Of a stretch of DNA of 64,000 nucleotides, positions 1 through 9,730 are shown in pieces. This stretch comes from Taklimakanibacter albus (GTDB taxonomy: Bacteria > Pseudomonadota > Alphaproteobacteria > Rhizobiales > Aestuariivirgaceae): NCBI RefSeq assembly GCF_016595235.1, contig NZ_JAENHL010000007.1:62001-126000 (forward strand), read 5' to 3'. The notes beneath the pieces were generated by a model. It had not been told where the DNA came from and searched no databases. It saw only the letters and a list, made by a program, of their open reading frames with translations. Every line of letters begins with the position of its first letter. Within the stretch, counting starts at the first letter, position 1. A program made the position numbers and the translations under genes.

Positions 1-503
1 GGCGCCCCTTCGGTGGCGCCCAGGCTTTCGACGATGCGATAGCCGGTCACCCCTTTATTGGCGAAGAAGCGGCGCGTGAGATTGAGGTATTTGGTGGCGA
101 CGCGCAGGCGCCGCCCATGCCGCTTGTAGAAGCTCTCCGACACCTCATCGAGGTCGCTCATGCGCGCGACATCGAGCCAGGCTTCCGGCACCGCGACGAC
201 GACATTGGCGAAGCCGAAGCTTAAGCGCTCGAGCACATCGACGCGGTCGTCCTCGGGCCGCAGCGTCTCGCGCAGCAGATCCTCGCCGGTAACACCGAGA
301 TCGATCTTGCCTTCCTTCAGCGACGTCGCGATTTCCGACGCCGACAGGAAGGCGACGTCAACATCCTCGATGCCGCCGAGACGGCCGCGATAGAGCCGGT
401 CCGAACCGTTGCGTGTGAGCGCGAAGCCGGCCTTACCGAGGAGCGCTTCTGTCGCCTCCATCAGACGGCCCTTGGAGGGGATGCCGAGAACGAGCGCCGT
501 CAT
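1..503 (-). CDS. hisG: ATP phosphoribosyltransferase catalytic subunit HisG (partial, C-terminus outside window)
   Basis: Catalyses the first step of histidine synthesis, joining ATP and PRPP. About 167 N-terminal residues are visible, starting MTALVLGIPSKGRLME and including the GVTGEDLL segment typical of HisG. The ATG at 503 overlaps the hisZ stop by four bases (ATGA), so the two are translationally coupled. A HisZ neighbour means this should be the short form of HisG, which needs HisZ for activity. The 3' part lies beyond position 1. Confidence 0.93.
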   Translation of the reverse strand, partial: MTALVLGIPSKGRLMEATEALLGKAGFALTRNGSDRLYRGRLGGIEDVDVAFLSASEIATSLKEGKIDLGVTGEDLLRETLRPEDDRVDVLERLSFGFANVVVAVPEAWLDVARMSDLDEVSESFYKRHGRRLRVATKYLNLTRRFFANKGVTGYRIVESLGATEGA

Positions 504-1657
504 GACCGGCCTCCCATGGCGGCGAGAAGCTGCTCGGTGCCGATGGCGCAGCCGACTGCCGATACCGGCACAGGCGAGCCGATATCCGAGAGAAGATCGT
601 CATAACGCCCGCCACCCGCGACCTGCAGCGGCCCAAGTGCTGCATCCGCCTCGATCTGGAAGACGAAGCCTGTGTAATATTCGAGATTGCGCCCGAAGGG
701 TGCGGCGAAGAAGAAGTCCTCGGGCCTCAGTCCTTCAGCACGCATCGCCGCGATGCGCCGGCGGTAACGTTCGAGCGCCTCGCGATAAGTCTCGCTCCGC
801 GCCATGGTTTCGAGCTGGCGCAGCGCCGACGCCGCATCGCCTTCGATGGCGAGATAGGCGTTGATCGCATGCACCGCCTCTGGCGCCAGCGGATGGGCGG
901 ACCGGTCGGCCGCCTTGTCGGCGAGCCGCGCCGCGACGTCTTCCGCCGAACGGCCGGCGACCGGCGCCAGCCCGCGGCGCTCGCATTCGCTCTCGACCCA
1001 GCCCTGTGTGCCCTTCGCGTCCTTGTTCATCACCTGATCGACGAAGGGCGAGATGCTGGTGCGGCTCAGCTCTTCGCGCGCGGCAAAGCGGGCGAGCGTC
1101 TCGCGGAACGCCTGCGGCCGCCAGAACTGATGGATGAGACGCCGGCGCCAGCGCTCCGGCATGTCGAGCCCGTCGAGCAGCGCATGGAAGAGATTGAGAT
1201 CGCCGAGTTTCACGCGGAAACGCTTGAGCCCGGCCGCCTTGACGGCGGCGATGGCGAGCGCCAGCACCTTGGCCTCGGAGGCCTCTGAATCGGGCGCCGC
1301 GAGCCATTCGATGCCGGCTTGGCCGAATTCGCTGGGCGCGCGGCCGCCTTGCGTGAAGCGGAAGGCCGGCCCGCAATAACAATAACGCGCCTCGCTGTCG
1401 GGGCGCACCGCATGCATGAGGTGATAGCGGCAGGCCGGCACGGTGAGATCCGGGCGCAGGCACATTTCGGCCCCTTCCGGATCGGTGAAGACGTAGGAAT
1501 TGGCGCGGATATCCTCGCCCGAGCGTTCGAGGAAGATGTCGGCCGGCTGCAGGATGTCGGGCGCGATATGGTCGAAGCCCGCCCCTTCGAAGACGGCCAT
1601 CACGCGCTCATTCTGGGCGGCGAGCGCGACGCGCTCGGCCGAGGACCTACCGGACAT
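500..1657 (-). CDS. hisZ: ATP phosphoribosyltransferase regulatory subunit HisZ
   Basis: A 385-residue class II aminoacyl-tRNA-synthetase-like protein without aminoacylation function. In short-form HisG organisms it assembles with HisG into the active, histidine-inhibited complex. The synthetase-derived core is seen in LRPDLTVPACRYHL near residue 87 and [11 protein letters not shown] near the C-terminus. It sits between hisS (16 bp upstream) and hisG (4-bp overlap). It is shorter than HisS next door and lacks its C-terminal anticodon-binding region. Confidence 0.93.
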   Translation of the reverse strand: MSGRSSAERVALAAQNERVMAVFEGAGFDHIAPDILQPADIFLERSGEDIRANSYVFTDPEGAEMCLRPDLTVPACRYHLMHAVRPDSEARYCYCGPAFRFTQGGRAPSEFGQAGIEWLAAPDSEASEAKVLALAIAAVKAAGLKRFRVKLGDLNLFHALLDGLDMPERWRRRLIHQFWRPQAFRETLARFAAREELSRTSISPFVDQVMNKDAKGTQGWVESECERRGLAPVAGRSAEDVAARLADKAADRSAHPLAPEAVHAINAYLAIEGDAASALRQLETMARSETYREALERYRRRIAAMRAEGLRPEDFFFAAPFGRNLEYYTGFVFQIEADAALGPLQVAGGGRYDDLLSDIGSPVPVSAVGCAIGTEQLLAAMGGRS

Positions 1658-1672
1658 CGAAGACGCTTTCCC

Positions 1673-3157
1673 TCATCTGCGCGCCAGGGCCTCGCGCACC
1701 GCCGTCACGAGGTCGGCTTCCGGGACGGAGAATTGCGCCAGCCGCGCTTCCTTGTAATCGGTGCGGTTTTCGACGCTGCCGGCGAGCTCGGCGCCCAACA
1801 TCAGATCCTTGATCTGCACTTCGCCTTTCGCCTTCTCGTCACCGCCTTGGATGACGACAAGCGGACTGCCGCGCTTATCGGCATATTTCATCTGCGCCTT
1901 CATGCCGGAGGTACCGACATACATCTCGGCACGGATGCCGGCCGCGCGCAGGCTTCCGACCATGCGCTGATAATCGCCGATACGTTCGCGATCCATGACC
2001 AGCACGACGACCGGAGCCAGAGTCTTGCCCTCTTCGGTGCGGCCCAGAAGCTTGAGCGCCGAATAGAGCCTGGACACGCCGATCGAGAAGCCGGTGGCCG
2101 GCACCTGCTGGCCGGTGAAGCGGGCCACGAGATCGTCATAACGCCCGCCGCCGCCGACCGAGCCGAAGCGCACGAGCTGACCCTCTTCATTGCGCGCTTC
2201 CATCAGCAATTCGCATTCAAAGACAGGGCCGGTGTAATAGCCGAGCCCACGCACCACTGCCGGATCGATCTTGATGCGATCCTCGCCATAACCCGCCGCC
2301 TCGAAGAGCATCGACATTTCCGCGAGCTCGGCGACGCCGGCGCGGCCACGCTCGCTCGAGCTGACGAGATCGGCGAGCCGCTTCAATGTTTCGGCCCGCG
2401 TCGACGCTCCCGCATCGACGAAGCCGGCAAAACGGTCGATGGCGGCGGCATCGAGCTCGGCGCCCTTGGTGAAATCACCCGACTCGTCCTTGCGGCCCTT
2501 GCCGAGCAGCTCGCGCACACCGGCGACACCCAAGCGGTCGAGCTTGTCGATGGCGCGCAGCACCGTCATGCGCCGCGCCTCGTTCTCCGGGCCGGCCACG
2601 CCGATCGCTTCCAGGACACCGTCGAGGATCTTGCGGTTGTTGATCTTCATCACATAGGAGCCGCGCGCGATGCCGAGCTTCTCCATCGTGTCGGCGATCA
2701 TCATGCAGACTTCCGCATCCGACGACGGCGAGGCCGAGCCCACCGTGTCGGCGTCGAACTGCATGAACTGCCGGAAACGCCCCGGTCCCGGCTTCTCATT
2801 GCGGAACACCCAGCCCTGGCGATAGCCGCGATAGGGGGTGGGCAGCGCCTGCTGGTTCTCGGCCACATAACGGGCCAGAGGCGCGGTCAGGTCATAGCGC
2901 AGCGACAGCCATTGCTCGTCATCGTCCTGGAAGGAGAACACGCCTTCATTCGGCCGGTCCTGATCGGGCAGGAACTTGCCGAGCGCGTCGGTATATTCGA
3001 TGAACGGCACTTCAAGCGGCTCGAAGCCATAGGCCTCATAGACCTCCTCGATCACCCGCATCATGCGCTTGACGCCGCGCACCTCCTCAGGCCCGATATC
3101 GCGGAACCCCTTGGCGACGCGCGCTTTCGGGCGCTGTTGTTTGGTCTTGGCGGACAT
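1673..3157 (-). CDS. hisS: Histidyl-tRNA synthetase
   Basis: Charges tRNA-His. The 494-residue protein carries class II motif 2 ([20 protein letters not shown]), the histidine A motif region ([11 protein letters not shown]) and a motif 3 region (GFSIGVSRL), followed by an anticodon-binding domain. It is longer than the roughly 420-430 residues of the common bacterial enzyme. A tRNA-His with A73 and no encoded G-1 lies in the same window (49303-49379), and a clade of alphaproteobacteria is known in which a divergent HisRS goes with exactly such a tRNA. First gene of hisS-hisZ-hisG. Confidence 0.95.
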   Translation of the reverse strand: MSAKTKQQRPKARVAKGFRDIGPEEVRGVKRMMRVIEEVYEAYGFEPLEVPFIEYTDALGKFLPDQDRPNEGVFSFQDDDEQWLSLRYDLTAPLARYVAENQQALPTPYRGYRQGWVFRNEKPGPGRFRQFMQFDADTVGSASPSSDAEVCMMIADTMEKLGIARGSYVMKINNRKILDGVLEAIGVAGPENEARRMTVLRAIDKLDRLGVAGVRELLGKGRKDESGDFTKGAELDAAAIDRFAGFVDAGASTRAETLKRLADLVSSSERGRAGVAELAEMSMLFEAAGYGEDRIKIDPAVVRGLGYYTGPVFECELLMEARNEEGQLVRFGSVGGGGRYDDLVARFTGQQVPATGFSIGVSRLYSALKLLGRTEEGKTLAPVVVLVMDRERIGDYQRMVGSLRAAGIRAEMYVGTSGMKAQMKYADKRGSPLVVIQGGDEKAKGEVQIKDLMLGAELAGSVENRTDYKEARLAQFSVPEADLVTAVREALARR

Positions 3158-3273
3158 GACCGCTCCCTCAAAGATAAGTCGAGCGGGCTTGTAACGGATG
3201 CGTGCCGCTTCAGCAACTCTCCGGGAAATAATGGGGTTTTGCTGCGCGGGAAGCCATCGCCCGCGCTCTTTCG

Positions 3274-3327
3274 ATACACACTATTATACACACTTACCTT
3301 GACAAATCTCATCTCAATGTGTATTAA
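3274..3327 (+). promoter_or_regulatory. hicAB promoter with three-copy operator
   Basis: A sigma70-like promoter is readable: TTGACA at 3299-3304, a 17-bp spacer and TATTAA at 3322-3327. The heptamer ATACACA occurs at 3274-3280 and 3286-3292, 12 bp apart, and its reverse complement TGTGTAT lies at 3318-3324 across the -10 box. A repressor bound there would block the polymerase. HicB antitoxins of the ribbon-helix-helix type are known to autoregulate, so HicB is the obvious candidate, by inference. Confidence 0.6.
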
Positions 3328-3328
3328 T

Positions 3329-3517
3329 ATGCGCATGGAGCGCGACAGTAAGAAGATCGTCAAACGCCTCAAGGAAGACGGTTTCGAGCTGATCAGCGTC
3401 AAGGGCTCGCATCATAAGTTTCGCAAAGGTGCCCTGACAATCATCGTTCCGCATCCAAAGAAGGATCTGCCGATCGGTACTGCGCGTGAGATCGCCAAGC
3501 AGGCCGGTTGGCTCTGA
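3329..3517 (+). CDS. hicA: HicA-type mRNA interferase toxin
   Basis: A 62-residue HicA (YcfA-like, dsRBD-fold) toxin that cleaves mRNA until bound by HicB. The family signature GSHHKFRK holds the catalytic histidine, and the C-terminal PIGTAREIAKQAGW is typical. Two ATG codons compete, at 3329 and 3335. The predicted transcription start about 7 nt after the -10 box falls at 3334, so translation from 3335 would use a leaderless mRNA; no Shine-Dalgarno is seen for either. HicB follows 15 bp downstream. Confidence 0.88.
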   Translation: MRMERDSKKIVKRLKEDGFELISVKGSHHKFRKGALTIIVPHPKKDLPIGTAREIAKQAGWL

Positions 3518-3532
3518 CGGAGAATTCGAACA

Positions 3533-3925
3533 ATGCGTTATTATATCGCCGTGGTTCACAAGGATGAGGACTCCGCCTTCGGTGTCCACTTTCCCGATCT
3601 GCCGGGCTGCTTTTCTGGCGCAGACACTCTGGACGAGGTTGTTCCCAAAGCAACCGAAGCTCTCGCTCTTTATGGCGAGGATACCGACCTTCCTGAACCC
3701 AGGAGTCTTGACGCATTGCGCAAAGACAAGGACGTAGCGGCGCATCTCGCCGATGGCGCCATGCTGGTCGCCGTGCCCTATATCGAGAATGATGCGCGTG
3801 TCGAACGCGCCAATATCACCATGGAAGCCGGCCTGCTCCGCGCTGTGGATGCCGCCGCCAAGGCCAGAAAGTTGACACGGTCAGCGTTTCTGGCCCAGGC
3901 CGCGCGGCGCGAAATCGAACGGTGA
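3533..3925 (+). CDS. hicB: HicB-type antitoxin
   Basis: A 130-residue antitoxin. The N-terminal partial RNase-H fold shows the HicB signature FPDLPGCFSGADTLDEV near residues 20-36. The C-terminal segment (ANITMEAGLLRAVDAAAKARKL, then TRSAFLAQAARREI) looks like a ribbon-helix-helix DNA-binding domain, which suggests autoregulation through the repeats upstream of hicA. A GGAG ribosome-binding site lies at 3519-3522. The gene ends 5 bp before the end of convergent ureD. Confidence 0.9.
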   Translation: MRYYIAVVHKDEDSAFGVHFPDLPGCFSGADTLDEVVPKATEALALYGEDTDLPEPRSLDALRKDKDVAAHLADGAMLVAVPYIENDARVERANITMEAGLLRAVDAAAKARKLTRSAFLAQAARREIER

Positions 3926-3930
3926 TGATC

Positions 3931-4809
3931 TCATTTACGGCGCGCTGACGGCAACTGGCCAAAGGCGGCGAAAACGCTCGCTGAAAACAGCATCTCGGCC
4001 ACCCGGCGCGCGCTGACCGCATCGGCGGCAAGGCAGCGCACACCCCAGCCGGCGCTATTGGCGAGCGGGCTTACCCCCAAGACCGCCCCGGCGCCCGGAT
4101 CGAGGCCGGTCAGGACGTCCCGTTTGGGCAAGCGGGCTGGCGGTCCGAGAAACAGAAAGCTCGAAACGATGCGCCATTGACCAGTGGGCGATGCGGGGCC
4201 GGTAAGCTCGGCGCCCTGGACTCGGAAGCAGTCTCTGACCAGCAGGTGGTCCTCCGCGTCGCGGAGACTGACCTCCGAGGTGAGCTGGTCGAAAGGCTGA
4301 CCTTTCGCCTGCGGATCATGCAGAGCGAAGCTGTCGGCCAGTATAAGCACGGCGCTGGGCGCCAACCGGGCTTTCAGGACGGAAGCCACGGACGCGCCCG
4401 GAAACAGGACGAGCGGATCGGGAACCAGCGCCAGGAAAGCATCGTCCTCGAGCGTCACGTCGATGGCCTGCCGCGCCGGCTGACCATGGCAATCATGCAC
4501 GACGGTCGCCGCCTGGGTCGTGACATGGGCCGCGGCACCTGCCCCCAGATGATACCGGCAGGCGAGCGCGTCCGCCCGATAGAGGCCGCCCGAGGCCGAT
4601 TGCTGATAGACGGTCAGGAGAGACGGAATGGCGCCATCCAGGCAGAACGGCCGCGTGAGATGGAACGGATAGGAGACATGTTGGCGGCCGATCACCGTGC
4701 GCGGCCCATGGCGCATGAAATCGAGATCGAAACGCCCCTTCCGCTCCGGAGCCGAGCTGTCGGAAGCCGCTGCCGCCGGTGGCCAGGGCGATGGCCAGTG
4801 GCTGGTCAC
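3931..4809 (-). CDS. ureD: Urease accessory protein UreD
   Basis: UreD (UreH) is the scaffold that binds apo-urease and recruits UreF and UreG for nickel insertion. The 292-residue protein has the family features [14 protein letters not shown]..., [11 protein letters not shown] and [12 protein letters not shown]. The start is GTG at 4809, overlapping the ureG stop by four bases (GTGA). It is the last gene of the urt-ure locus, and its stop lies 5 bp from that of convergent hicB. Confidence 0.9.
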   Translation of the reverse strand: MTSHWPSPWPPAAAASDSSAPERKGRFDLDFMRHGPRTVIGRQHVSYPFHLTRPFCLDGAIPSLLTVYQQSASGGLYRADALACRYHLGAGAAAHVTTQAATVVHDCHGQPARQAIDVTLEDDAFLALVPDPLVLFPGASVASVLKARLAPSAVLILADSFALHDPQAKGQPFDQLTSEVSLRDAEDHLLVRDCFRVQGAELTGPASPTGQWRIVSSFLFLGPPARLPKRDVLTGLDPGAGAVLGVSPLANSAGWGVRCLAADAVSARRVAEMLFSASVFAAFGQLPSARRK

Positions 4810-5438
4810 CGGAACAGCACGTCAGCCATGATGCGGTCGGCGACGGCGTCGATACCTTCCACCTTGCGGCAGTTGGTCAGCGCCATCGGGCGGCCGCGAC
4901 GCGTCGCCGCCGCTTCGGCCTCCATGCGGACGAGATCGACTCCGACATGCGGCGCGAGATCGGTCTTGTTGATGACCAGCAGATCGCATTTGAGCACACC
5001 CGGCCCGTTCTTGCGCGGAATGTCGTCGCCGCCTGCCACATCGATGACGAACATCCACCAGTCCACCAGATCGAGGGAGAAGGTCGAGGCGAGATTGTCG
5101 CCGCCGCTTTCGATGAGGATAAGCTCGACATCCGGGAAGCGCATCTCGAGCTCATCGGCGGCCGCGATATTGAGCGTCGGGTCCTCACGAATGACGGTAT
5201 GCGGACAGGCCCCCGCCTCGACCGCGGCGACGCGGGTCGGATCGATCAGGCCGGAGCGGCGGATGCGTTCGGCGTCCTCGGCGGTGACCAGGTCATTGGT
5301 GACGATGGCGAGCGAGACATTGCGGGCGGCAAAGGCCGGGATCAGACGCTCGATGAGCGCCGTCTTGCCTGAGCCGACCGGCCCGCCGATGCCGACGCGC
5401 GCCGCCCCGACACGGGCTTGAGTTTCCGCTGACATCAT
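4806..5438 (-). CDS. ureG: Urease accessory GTPase UreG
   Basis: SIMIBI-class GTPase that carries nickel and drives its insertion into urease. The P-loop GPVGSGKT sits near residue 19, the nickel-binding Cys-Pro-His is in [12 protein letters not shown], and NKTD is the guanine-specificity motif. Two ATG codons at 5438 and 5435 are equally possible. The gene begins just after the ureC stop and is coupled to ureD by a GTGA overlap. At 210 residues it matches the family. Confidence 0.95.
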   Translation of the reverse strand: MMSAETQARVGAARVGIGGPVGSGKTALIERLIPAFAARNVSLAIVTNDLVTAEDAERIRRSGLIDPTRVAAVEAGACPHTVIREDPTLNIAAADELEMRFPDVELILIESGGDNLASTFSLDLVDWWMFVIDVAGGDDIPRKNGPGVLKCDLLVINKTDLAPHVGVDLVRMEAEAAATRRGRPMALTNCRKVEGIDAVADRIMADVLFR

Positions 5439-5439
5439 A

Positions 5440-7152
5440 TCACCTCAACATATAGCGCTGCGCCAGCGGCAGCTCATGCGCCGGCTCGCAGGCCGCCAGC
5501 TTGCCGTCGACGAAGACATCGAAGGTCTGCGGATCGACGCGGATATCCGGGCAGAGATCATTATGCAGCATGTCCTTCTTGGACAGGCTGCGGCAGCCGC
5601 GCGATGGCAGCAGCGCCTTTTTCAGATCGAGCGTCGCGGCGAGATCGCGCTCGATCGCCGCCGGATTGACGAAACAGGCGGAGAGCGCCTGCTTGGCGCG
5701 CCCGAAGGCGCCCCATTGCGGCCTGAGCAGCAAGGGCTCGCAGGTCATGAGCGAAGCAGCGCTGTCGCCCATGGCACCCCAGGCGATGAAGCCGCCTTTG
5801 ATAACCAGCTCCGGCTTGATGCCGAAGAAGGCCGGACGCCAGATGACGATATCGGCCATCTTGCCGTCATCGAGCGACCCGATGTGCTCGGCGATGCCGA
5901 AAGTGCGCGCCGCATTGATCGTGTATTTGGCGACATAACGTTTGATGCGCTCATTGTCGCCGAAACGCGTCGCCTCCTCCGGCAATCGGCCGCGCTGCTT
6001 CTTCATCTTGTCGGCCAGTTGCCATGTCCGGCAGATGACCTCGTTGATGCGGCCCATGCCCTGGCTGTCGGAGCCCAGCATGGAAATGGCGCCGATATCA
6101 TGCAGGATATCCTCGGCGGCGATCGTCTGGGCGCGGATGCGGCTTTCGGCGAAGGCGACGTCCTCGGGGATCGCCGGATTGAGGTGATGGCACACCATCG
6201 TCATGTCGAGATGTTCGTCGAAAGTGTTGACCGTGTAGGGATTGGTCGGGTTGGTGGAGGACGGCAGGCACCAGGGGACGCCGGCCACGCGAATGATATC
6301 GGGTGCGTGGCCGCCGCCGGCCCCCTCGGTATGATACATGTGGATGGTGCGGCCCTTGATCGCCGCCAGCGTGTCCTCGACGAAGCCGCTCTCATTCAGC
6401 GTGTCCGTATGGATCTGCACTGGAAAGTCCAGGCGGTCGGCGACACTCAGGCAGGTGTCGATCGCCGCCGGCATGGTGCCCCAGTCCTCATGCAGTTTGA
6501 GGCCGAGGCAGCCCGTCTCGATCTGCTCGACAAGGGAAGCGGGCTTGTGTGAATTGCCCCGCCCGAGGAAGCCGAAATTGATCGGCCACTGCTCGGCCGC
6601 CTGCAGCATCTTGCCGACATTGAACGGACCGCCGCAATCGATTCCGACAGTGATCGGCCCGAGCGAGCCGCCGAGCATGGTGGTAATCCCCGACGCGATG
6701 GCATGCTCGCAGAGCTGGGCGCTGTCGAAATGGACATGCACGTCGATGGCACCCGCGGTGGCGATGAGGCCTTCGCAGTCGCGCACCGTGGTCGCCGCCG
6801 AGACGATGAGCCGCGGATCGACGCCATCCATCACATCGGGATTGCCAGCCTTGCCGATCCCGACGATGCGGCCGTCCTTGATGCCGATATCGCCTTTGAC
6901 GATCCCGACGACCGCATCGATGATCGTGGCATTGCAGAGGAGAAAGTCGAGCGCGCCCTCGGCGCTGGTGACGCCGGCGGTGAGTCCGGCGCCGTCGCGC
7001 AGTGTCTTGCCGCCGCCATGCAGGCATTCATCGCCATAGATCGCGAAATCCTTCTCGATAACGGCGACCAGCGACGTGTCACCGAGCCGGACGCCGTCGC
7101 CGGTGGTCGGCCCATACATCGCGGCATAGTCTCGGCGGGAAAGTGTGGCCAT
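5440..7152 (-). CDS. ureC: Urease alpha (catalytic) subunit, divergent lineage
   Basis: Hydrolyses urea to ammonia and carbamate at a dinickel centre. In 570 residues the metal ligands are present: His139 and His141, the carbamylated lysine Lys219 in [10 protein letters not shown], His248, His274, and the SDSQGMGR aspartate. The mobile-flap Cys321-His322-His323 is intact. The stretch after HVHF (residues 142-182) departs strongly from the usual IxPQQ...GGGTGP sequence, so this looks like a separate urease lineage. The subunit partner is the fused gamma-beta gene upstream. Confidence 0.94.
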   Translation of the reverse strand: MATLSRRDYAAMYGPTTGDGVRLGDTSLVAVIEKDFAIYGDECLHGGGKTLRDGAGLTAGVTSAEGALDFLLCNATIIDAVVGIVKGDIGIKDGRIVGIGKAGNPDVMDGVDPRLIVSAATTVRDCEGLIATAGAIDVHVHFDSAQLCEHAIASGITTMLGGSLGPITVGIDCGGPFNVGKMLQAAEQWPINFGFLGRGNSHKPASLVEQIETGCLGLKLHEDWGTMPAAIDTCLSVADRLDFPVQIHTDTLNESGFVEDTLAAIKGRTIHMYHTEGAGGGHAPDIIRVAGVPWCLPSSTNPTNPYTVNTFDEHLDMTMVCHHLNPAIPEDVAFAESRIRAQTIAAEDILHDIGAISMLGSDSQGMGRINEVICRTWQLADKMKKQRGRLPEEATRFGDNERIKRYVAKYTINAARTFGIAEHIGSLDDGKMADIVIWRPAFFGIKPELVIKGGFIAWGAMGDSAASLMTCEPLLLRPQWGAFGRAKQALSACFVNPAAIERDLAATLDLKKALLPSRGCRSLSKKDMLHNDLCPDIRVDPQTFDVFVDGKLAACEPAHELPLAQRYMLR

Positions 7153-7166
7153 GATTGAACTCCCTG

Positions 7167-7862
7167 TCAGGCGCCACGGAAACCGGCCGCGCGCGCCCGC
7201 TCGATTGCTGCTGATTTGGCTTTCGGATCTTCCGCCTGTCCGTCGGAAAGGTCGTTGAGGCCGGAAAGCCGCTGCTTTCCGCCGAAGCTGGTGAGGGGCA
7301 CGTCCTTCTCCTGCCCCGGCTCGAAACGCACAGCGGTGCCGGCCGCGATGTCGAGCCGCAGGCCGAAGGCCGCCGCGCGGTCGAAATCGAGCGCCTTGTT
7401 GACCTCGAAGAAATGATAGTGGGAGCCGATCTGCACCGGCCGGTCGCCGGTGTTGACGACGCGCAGCGTGACTTTGCGGCGCCCGGCATTGAGCTCGATC
7501 TCGCCCTCCTCGACGATCAGCTCGCCCGGATGGTCCGTGTCGACCTCCGAGCCGGCGGTGGGACGCAGCGGATCATGGACAGTGACGAGTTTGGTGCCGT
7601 CCCGGAAAGTGGCCTCCACCTGCAGCATCGGCAACATCGCGGCGACGCCCGGCATGACGTCCTTTTGGCTGAGGAGCTGTGAGCCGAGCGACATCAATTC
7701 GGCCACCGAGCGGCCTTCGCGCGCGCCTTCCAGGATCTCGTCGGAGATGAGCGCCACCGTCTCGGGATAGTTGAGCAGCAGCCCCTTGGCGCGGCGCTTA
7801 CGGGCAAGTTCTGCCGCGGTGTAGATGGTGAGACGTTCGAGCTCGGTCGGGGTCAGCAGCAT
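7167..7862 (-). CDS. ureAB: Fused urease gamma-beta subunit
   Basis: One 231-residue polypeptide joins the two small urease subunits. Residues 1 to about 100 are the gamma subunit ([35 protein letters not shown]). From about residue 110 comes the beta subunit ([42 protein letters not shown]). The gamma-beta fusion is known from some bacteria, while many rhizobia keep separate ureA and ureB. It precedes ureC by 14 bp. Confidence 0.95.
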   Translation of the reverse strand: MLLTPTELERLTIYTAAELARKRRAKGLLLNYPETVALISDEILEGAREGRSVAELMSLGSQLLSQKDVMPGVAAMLPMLQVEATFRDGTKLVTVHDPLRPTAGSEVDTDHPGELIVEEGEIELNAGRRKVTLRVVNTGDRPVQIGSHYHFFEVNKALDFDRAAAFGLRLDIAAGTAVRFEPGQEKDVPLTSFGGKQRLSGLNDLSDGQAEDPKAKSAAIERARAAGFRGA

Positions 7863-7883
7863 GTTTTGCGGTCCTTCATATCG

Positions 7884-8570
7884 TCAGTTCGAGAACAGCC
7901 GCTGCCCGGTCACGCCATGCAGGGCGACCGCGATCTCGGCAAGCGGCACGAAAGAGCGAAGGGGCTCGTCCTCACCGACCGGCATCGCTCCCGCCGCTTC
8001 GATGACGGGCAGCATGCCGGCGACATGGCGCTGCGCCTCAATTGCCCCGATGAGTCCGAGGCGAATGGCGGCGGTCGCAAGCGAGGCGGCTGCCTGGTAG
8101 CCGCTGATCGCGACCGACGTCTTCTCATCGAGTCCGAGCGATCGCCACAGCATCCCCTGCACGACGGGAAGATGGCCCAAGGCCGCGCCGTCGCGGATCA
8201 TCGCCCGATAGGCATCCGCCCACGGCGTGCCGATCCGCGCATGGGTGGTGAGAAGCGCCATGCCGTTGCGCCGTGATCCGGCGCGCAACCCTTCGGCTAA
8301 GGTCGACGCCTCGACTTCGGAATCAAGCCGCGCGATAGCGTCGAGGTCATCGCCACACCGATGCGCCCGCACCAGCGCGACGCGGTCGGCCTCCGCCCAG
8401 CGATGCCTGATCTGCGCCTCCAGAAATCCGGCGAAGCTGAAGGCGCCGAGCTTGGAGACAAGCTGTGACGCAGCCTCGAGGCCTTGTGAAAAGGCGAAGC
8501 CGCCCGATGGGAACTGGCTATCGGCATGCTGCAGGGCGAGCAGCAGTCCGCTGCTGGTCAACGGGTTCAT
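7884..8570 (-). CDS. ureF: Urease accessory protein UreF
   Basis: UreF links UreD to UreG and gates GTP-dependent nickel delivery. The 228-residue protein shows the family start LLLALQHADSQFPSGGFAFSQGLE and GHLPVVQGMLWRSLGL. The ATG at 8570 overlaps the ureE stop (ATGA), so a longer reading frame upstream was not used as the start. It lies between ureE and the fused ureAB. Confidence 0.93.
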   Translation of the reverse strand: MNPLTSSGLLLALQHADSQFPSGGFAFSQGLEAASQLVSKLGAFSFAGFLEAQIRHRWAEADRVALVRAHRCGDDLDAIARLDSEVEASTLAEGLRAGSRRNGMALLTTHARIGTPWADAYRAMIRDGAALGHLPVVQGMLWRSLGLDEKTSVAISGYQAAASLATAAIRLGLIGAIEAQRHVAGMLPVIEAAGAMPVGEDEPLRSFVPLAEIAVALHGVTGQRLFSN

Positions 8571-9019
8571 TCGGTTGTCTCGGACATGGACACATGCCCG
8601 CCTTTGATCAGCGGCTCGATCCGCGCCGCATAGTTTTTCGCCGGACCATCGAGCGAGACCAGCAGGTCGTTCCCGTCGAAACGAACCCGCCAATGCAAAT
8701 TGCCGGCGTGATAGCCGAGCTCGAGTGCCGCCCGCGATGAAGCGGGTGAGAGCCGCAACCAGCGCTGCTCCCCTGCTCTGACCACGATGGCACGGGCGTC
8801 CTCCATCATCAGCACCGCACCGTCGAAGAGCTTCTGGTCGCGCGGCAAAGCGATCGCGATCTCCTCGCCCTTTTCGGTGCGCGCCAGGAGTCGCCGCCGG
8901 TCGAGATCGCCGAGTGCGATCGTCACCACCTCGACCGCGTGCCGGTGCTCCAGCCGATGGAGCCGCTCATGCAATCCGGGATCGGTGCGCGCGCCAAGGA
9001 TGGTGTTGACCTGAAGCAT
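8567..9019 (-). CDS. ureE: Urease accessory nickel chaperone UreE
   Basis: A 150-residue nickel metallochaperone. The N-terminal peptide-binding region contains ARTEKGEEIAIALPRDQKLFDGAVL and the metal-binding domain contains ALELGYHAGNLHWRVRFDG with its conserved histidine. There is no histidine-rich tail at the C-terminus, so it should bind few nickel ions. It lies 15 bp after urtE and overlaps ureF by four bases, tying transporter and urease genes into one unit. Confidence 0.92.
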   Translation of the reverse strand: MLQVNTILGARTDPGLHERLHRLEHRHAVEVVTIALGDLDRRRLLARTEKGEEIAIALPRDQKLFDGAVLMMEDARAIVVRAGEQRWLRLSPASSRAALELGYHAGNLHWRVRFDGNDLLVSLDGPAKNYAARIEPLIKGGHVSMSETTE

Positions 9020-9034
9020 CGCTTTGCTCCTTCT

Positions 9035-9730
9035 TCAAAGACTCATGTGTTTGCGGACGAGCTCATTGCTGAGCTCAGCTGCAGCGCCTGCAGCCGCGAC
9101 GCGCCCTTTTTCGAGAATGACGAAACGTTGCGCCGCCGTGCGGGCAAAACGGATCTTCTGCTCCACCAGGATGACCGTCAGGCCATGGTCCCGGTTGAGC
9201 GAGACGATCGCCTTTTCGATATCCGCCACCACATTGGGCTGGATGCCTTCCGTCGGCTCGTCGAGAACCAGGACACGCGGATCGGTGGCGAGCGCCCGGG
9301 CGATGGCGAGCTGCTGTTGCTGCCCGCCCGACAGGTTGGTGCCGCGCCGCGTCAGATGCTCCTTCAGGAACGGGAACAGCGTCCAGACCAGCGGCGGCAC
9401 GTCGCGGCGTCCATCCGAGCGCGCATTGCAGCCGAGCAGGATGTTCTCCAGCACATTCAGCCCCGGTACGATCTCGCGGCCTTGCGGCACATAGCCGATG
9501 CCAAATTGCGCCCGCTTGTAGGTCGGGGCCTCGCTGATATCGACGCCGTCGAGCTCGATCGAGCCGCGCGTGCGGGTGTCGATGCCGAGCAGGCTGCGCA
9601 GCAGCGTCGTCTTGCCGACGCCATTTCGCCCGAGAATGCAGAAGATCTCGCCTTTTCGCACATCGAGATCGAGATCGTGGATGATGTGGCTCGTTCCGTA
9701 ATAGGCGTTGAGTTTTCTGAGCTTAAGCAT
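9035..9730 (-). CDS. urtE: Urea ABC transporter ATP-binding protein UrtE
   Basis: A 231-residue ATPase of the LivF/UrtE type. Walker A is GRNGVGKTT near residue 34, the signature is LSGGQQQQLAIARAL, and Walker B is VLVLDEPTEGIQP. It pairs with UrtD to drive the UrtB/UrtC permease. The start codon lies inside the end of urtD (8-bp overlap). Confidence 0.93.
   Translation of the reverse strand: MLKLRKLNAYYGTSHIIHDLDLDVRKGEIFCILGRNGVGKTTLLRSLLGIDTRTRGSIELDGVDISEAPTYKRAQFGIGYVPQGREIVPGLNVLENILLGCNARSDGRRDVPPLVWTLFPFLKEHLTRRGTNLSGGQQQQLAIARALATDPRVLVLDEPTEGIQPNVVADIEKAIVSLNRDHGLTVILVEQKIRFARTAAQRFVILEKGRVAAAGAAAELSNELVRKHMSL

Noticed and set aside
1319-3334. Very long plus-strand open frame (over 650 codons) opposite hisZ and hisS
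   Set aside because: It is antisense to two certain genes, its composition is that of a GC-rich shadow frame, and only its end, the hicA gene, has real features.
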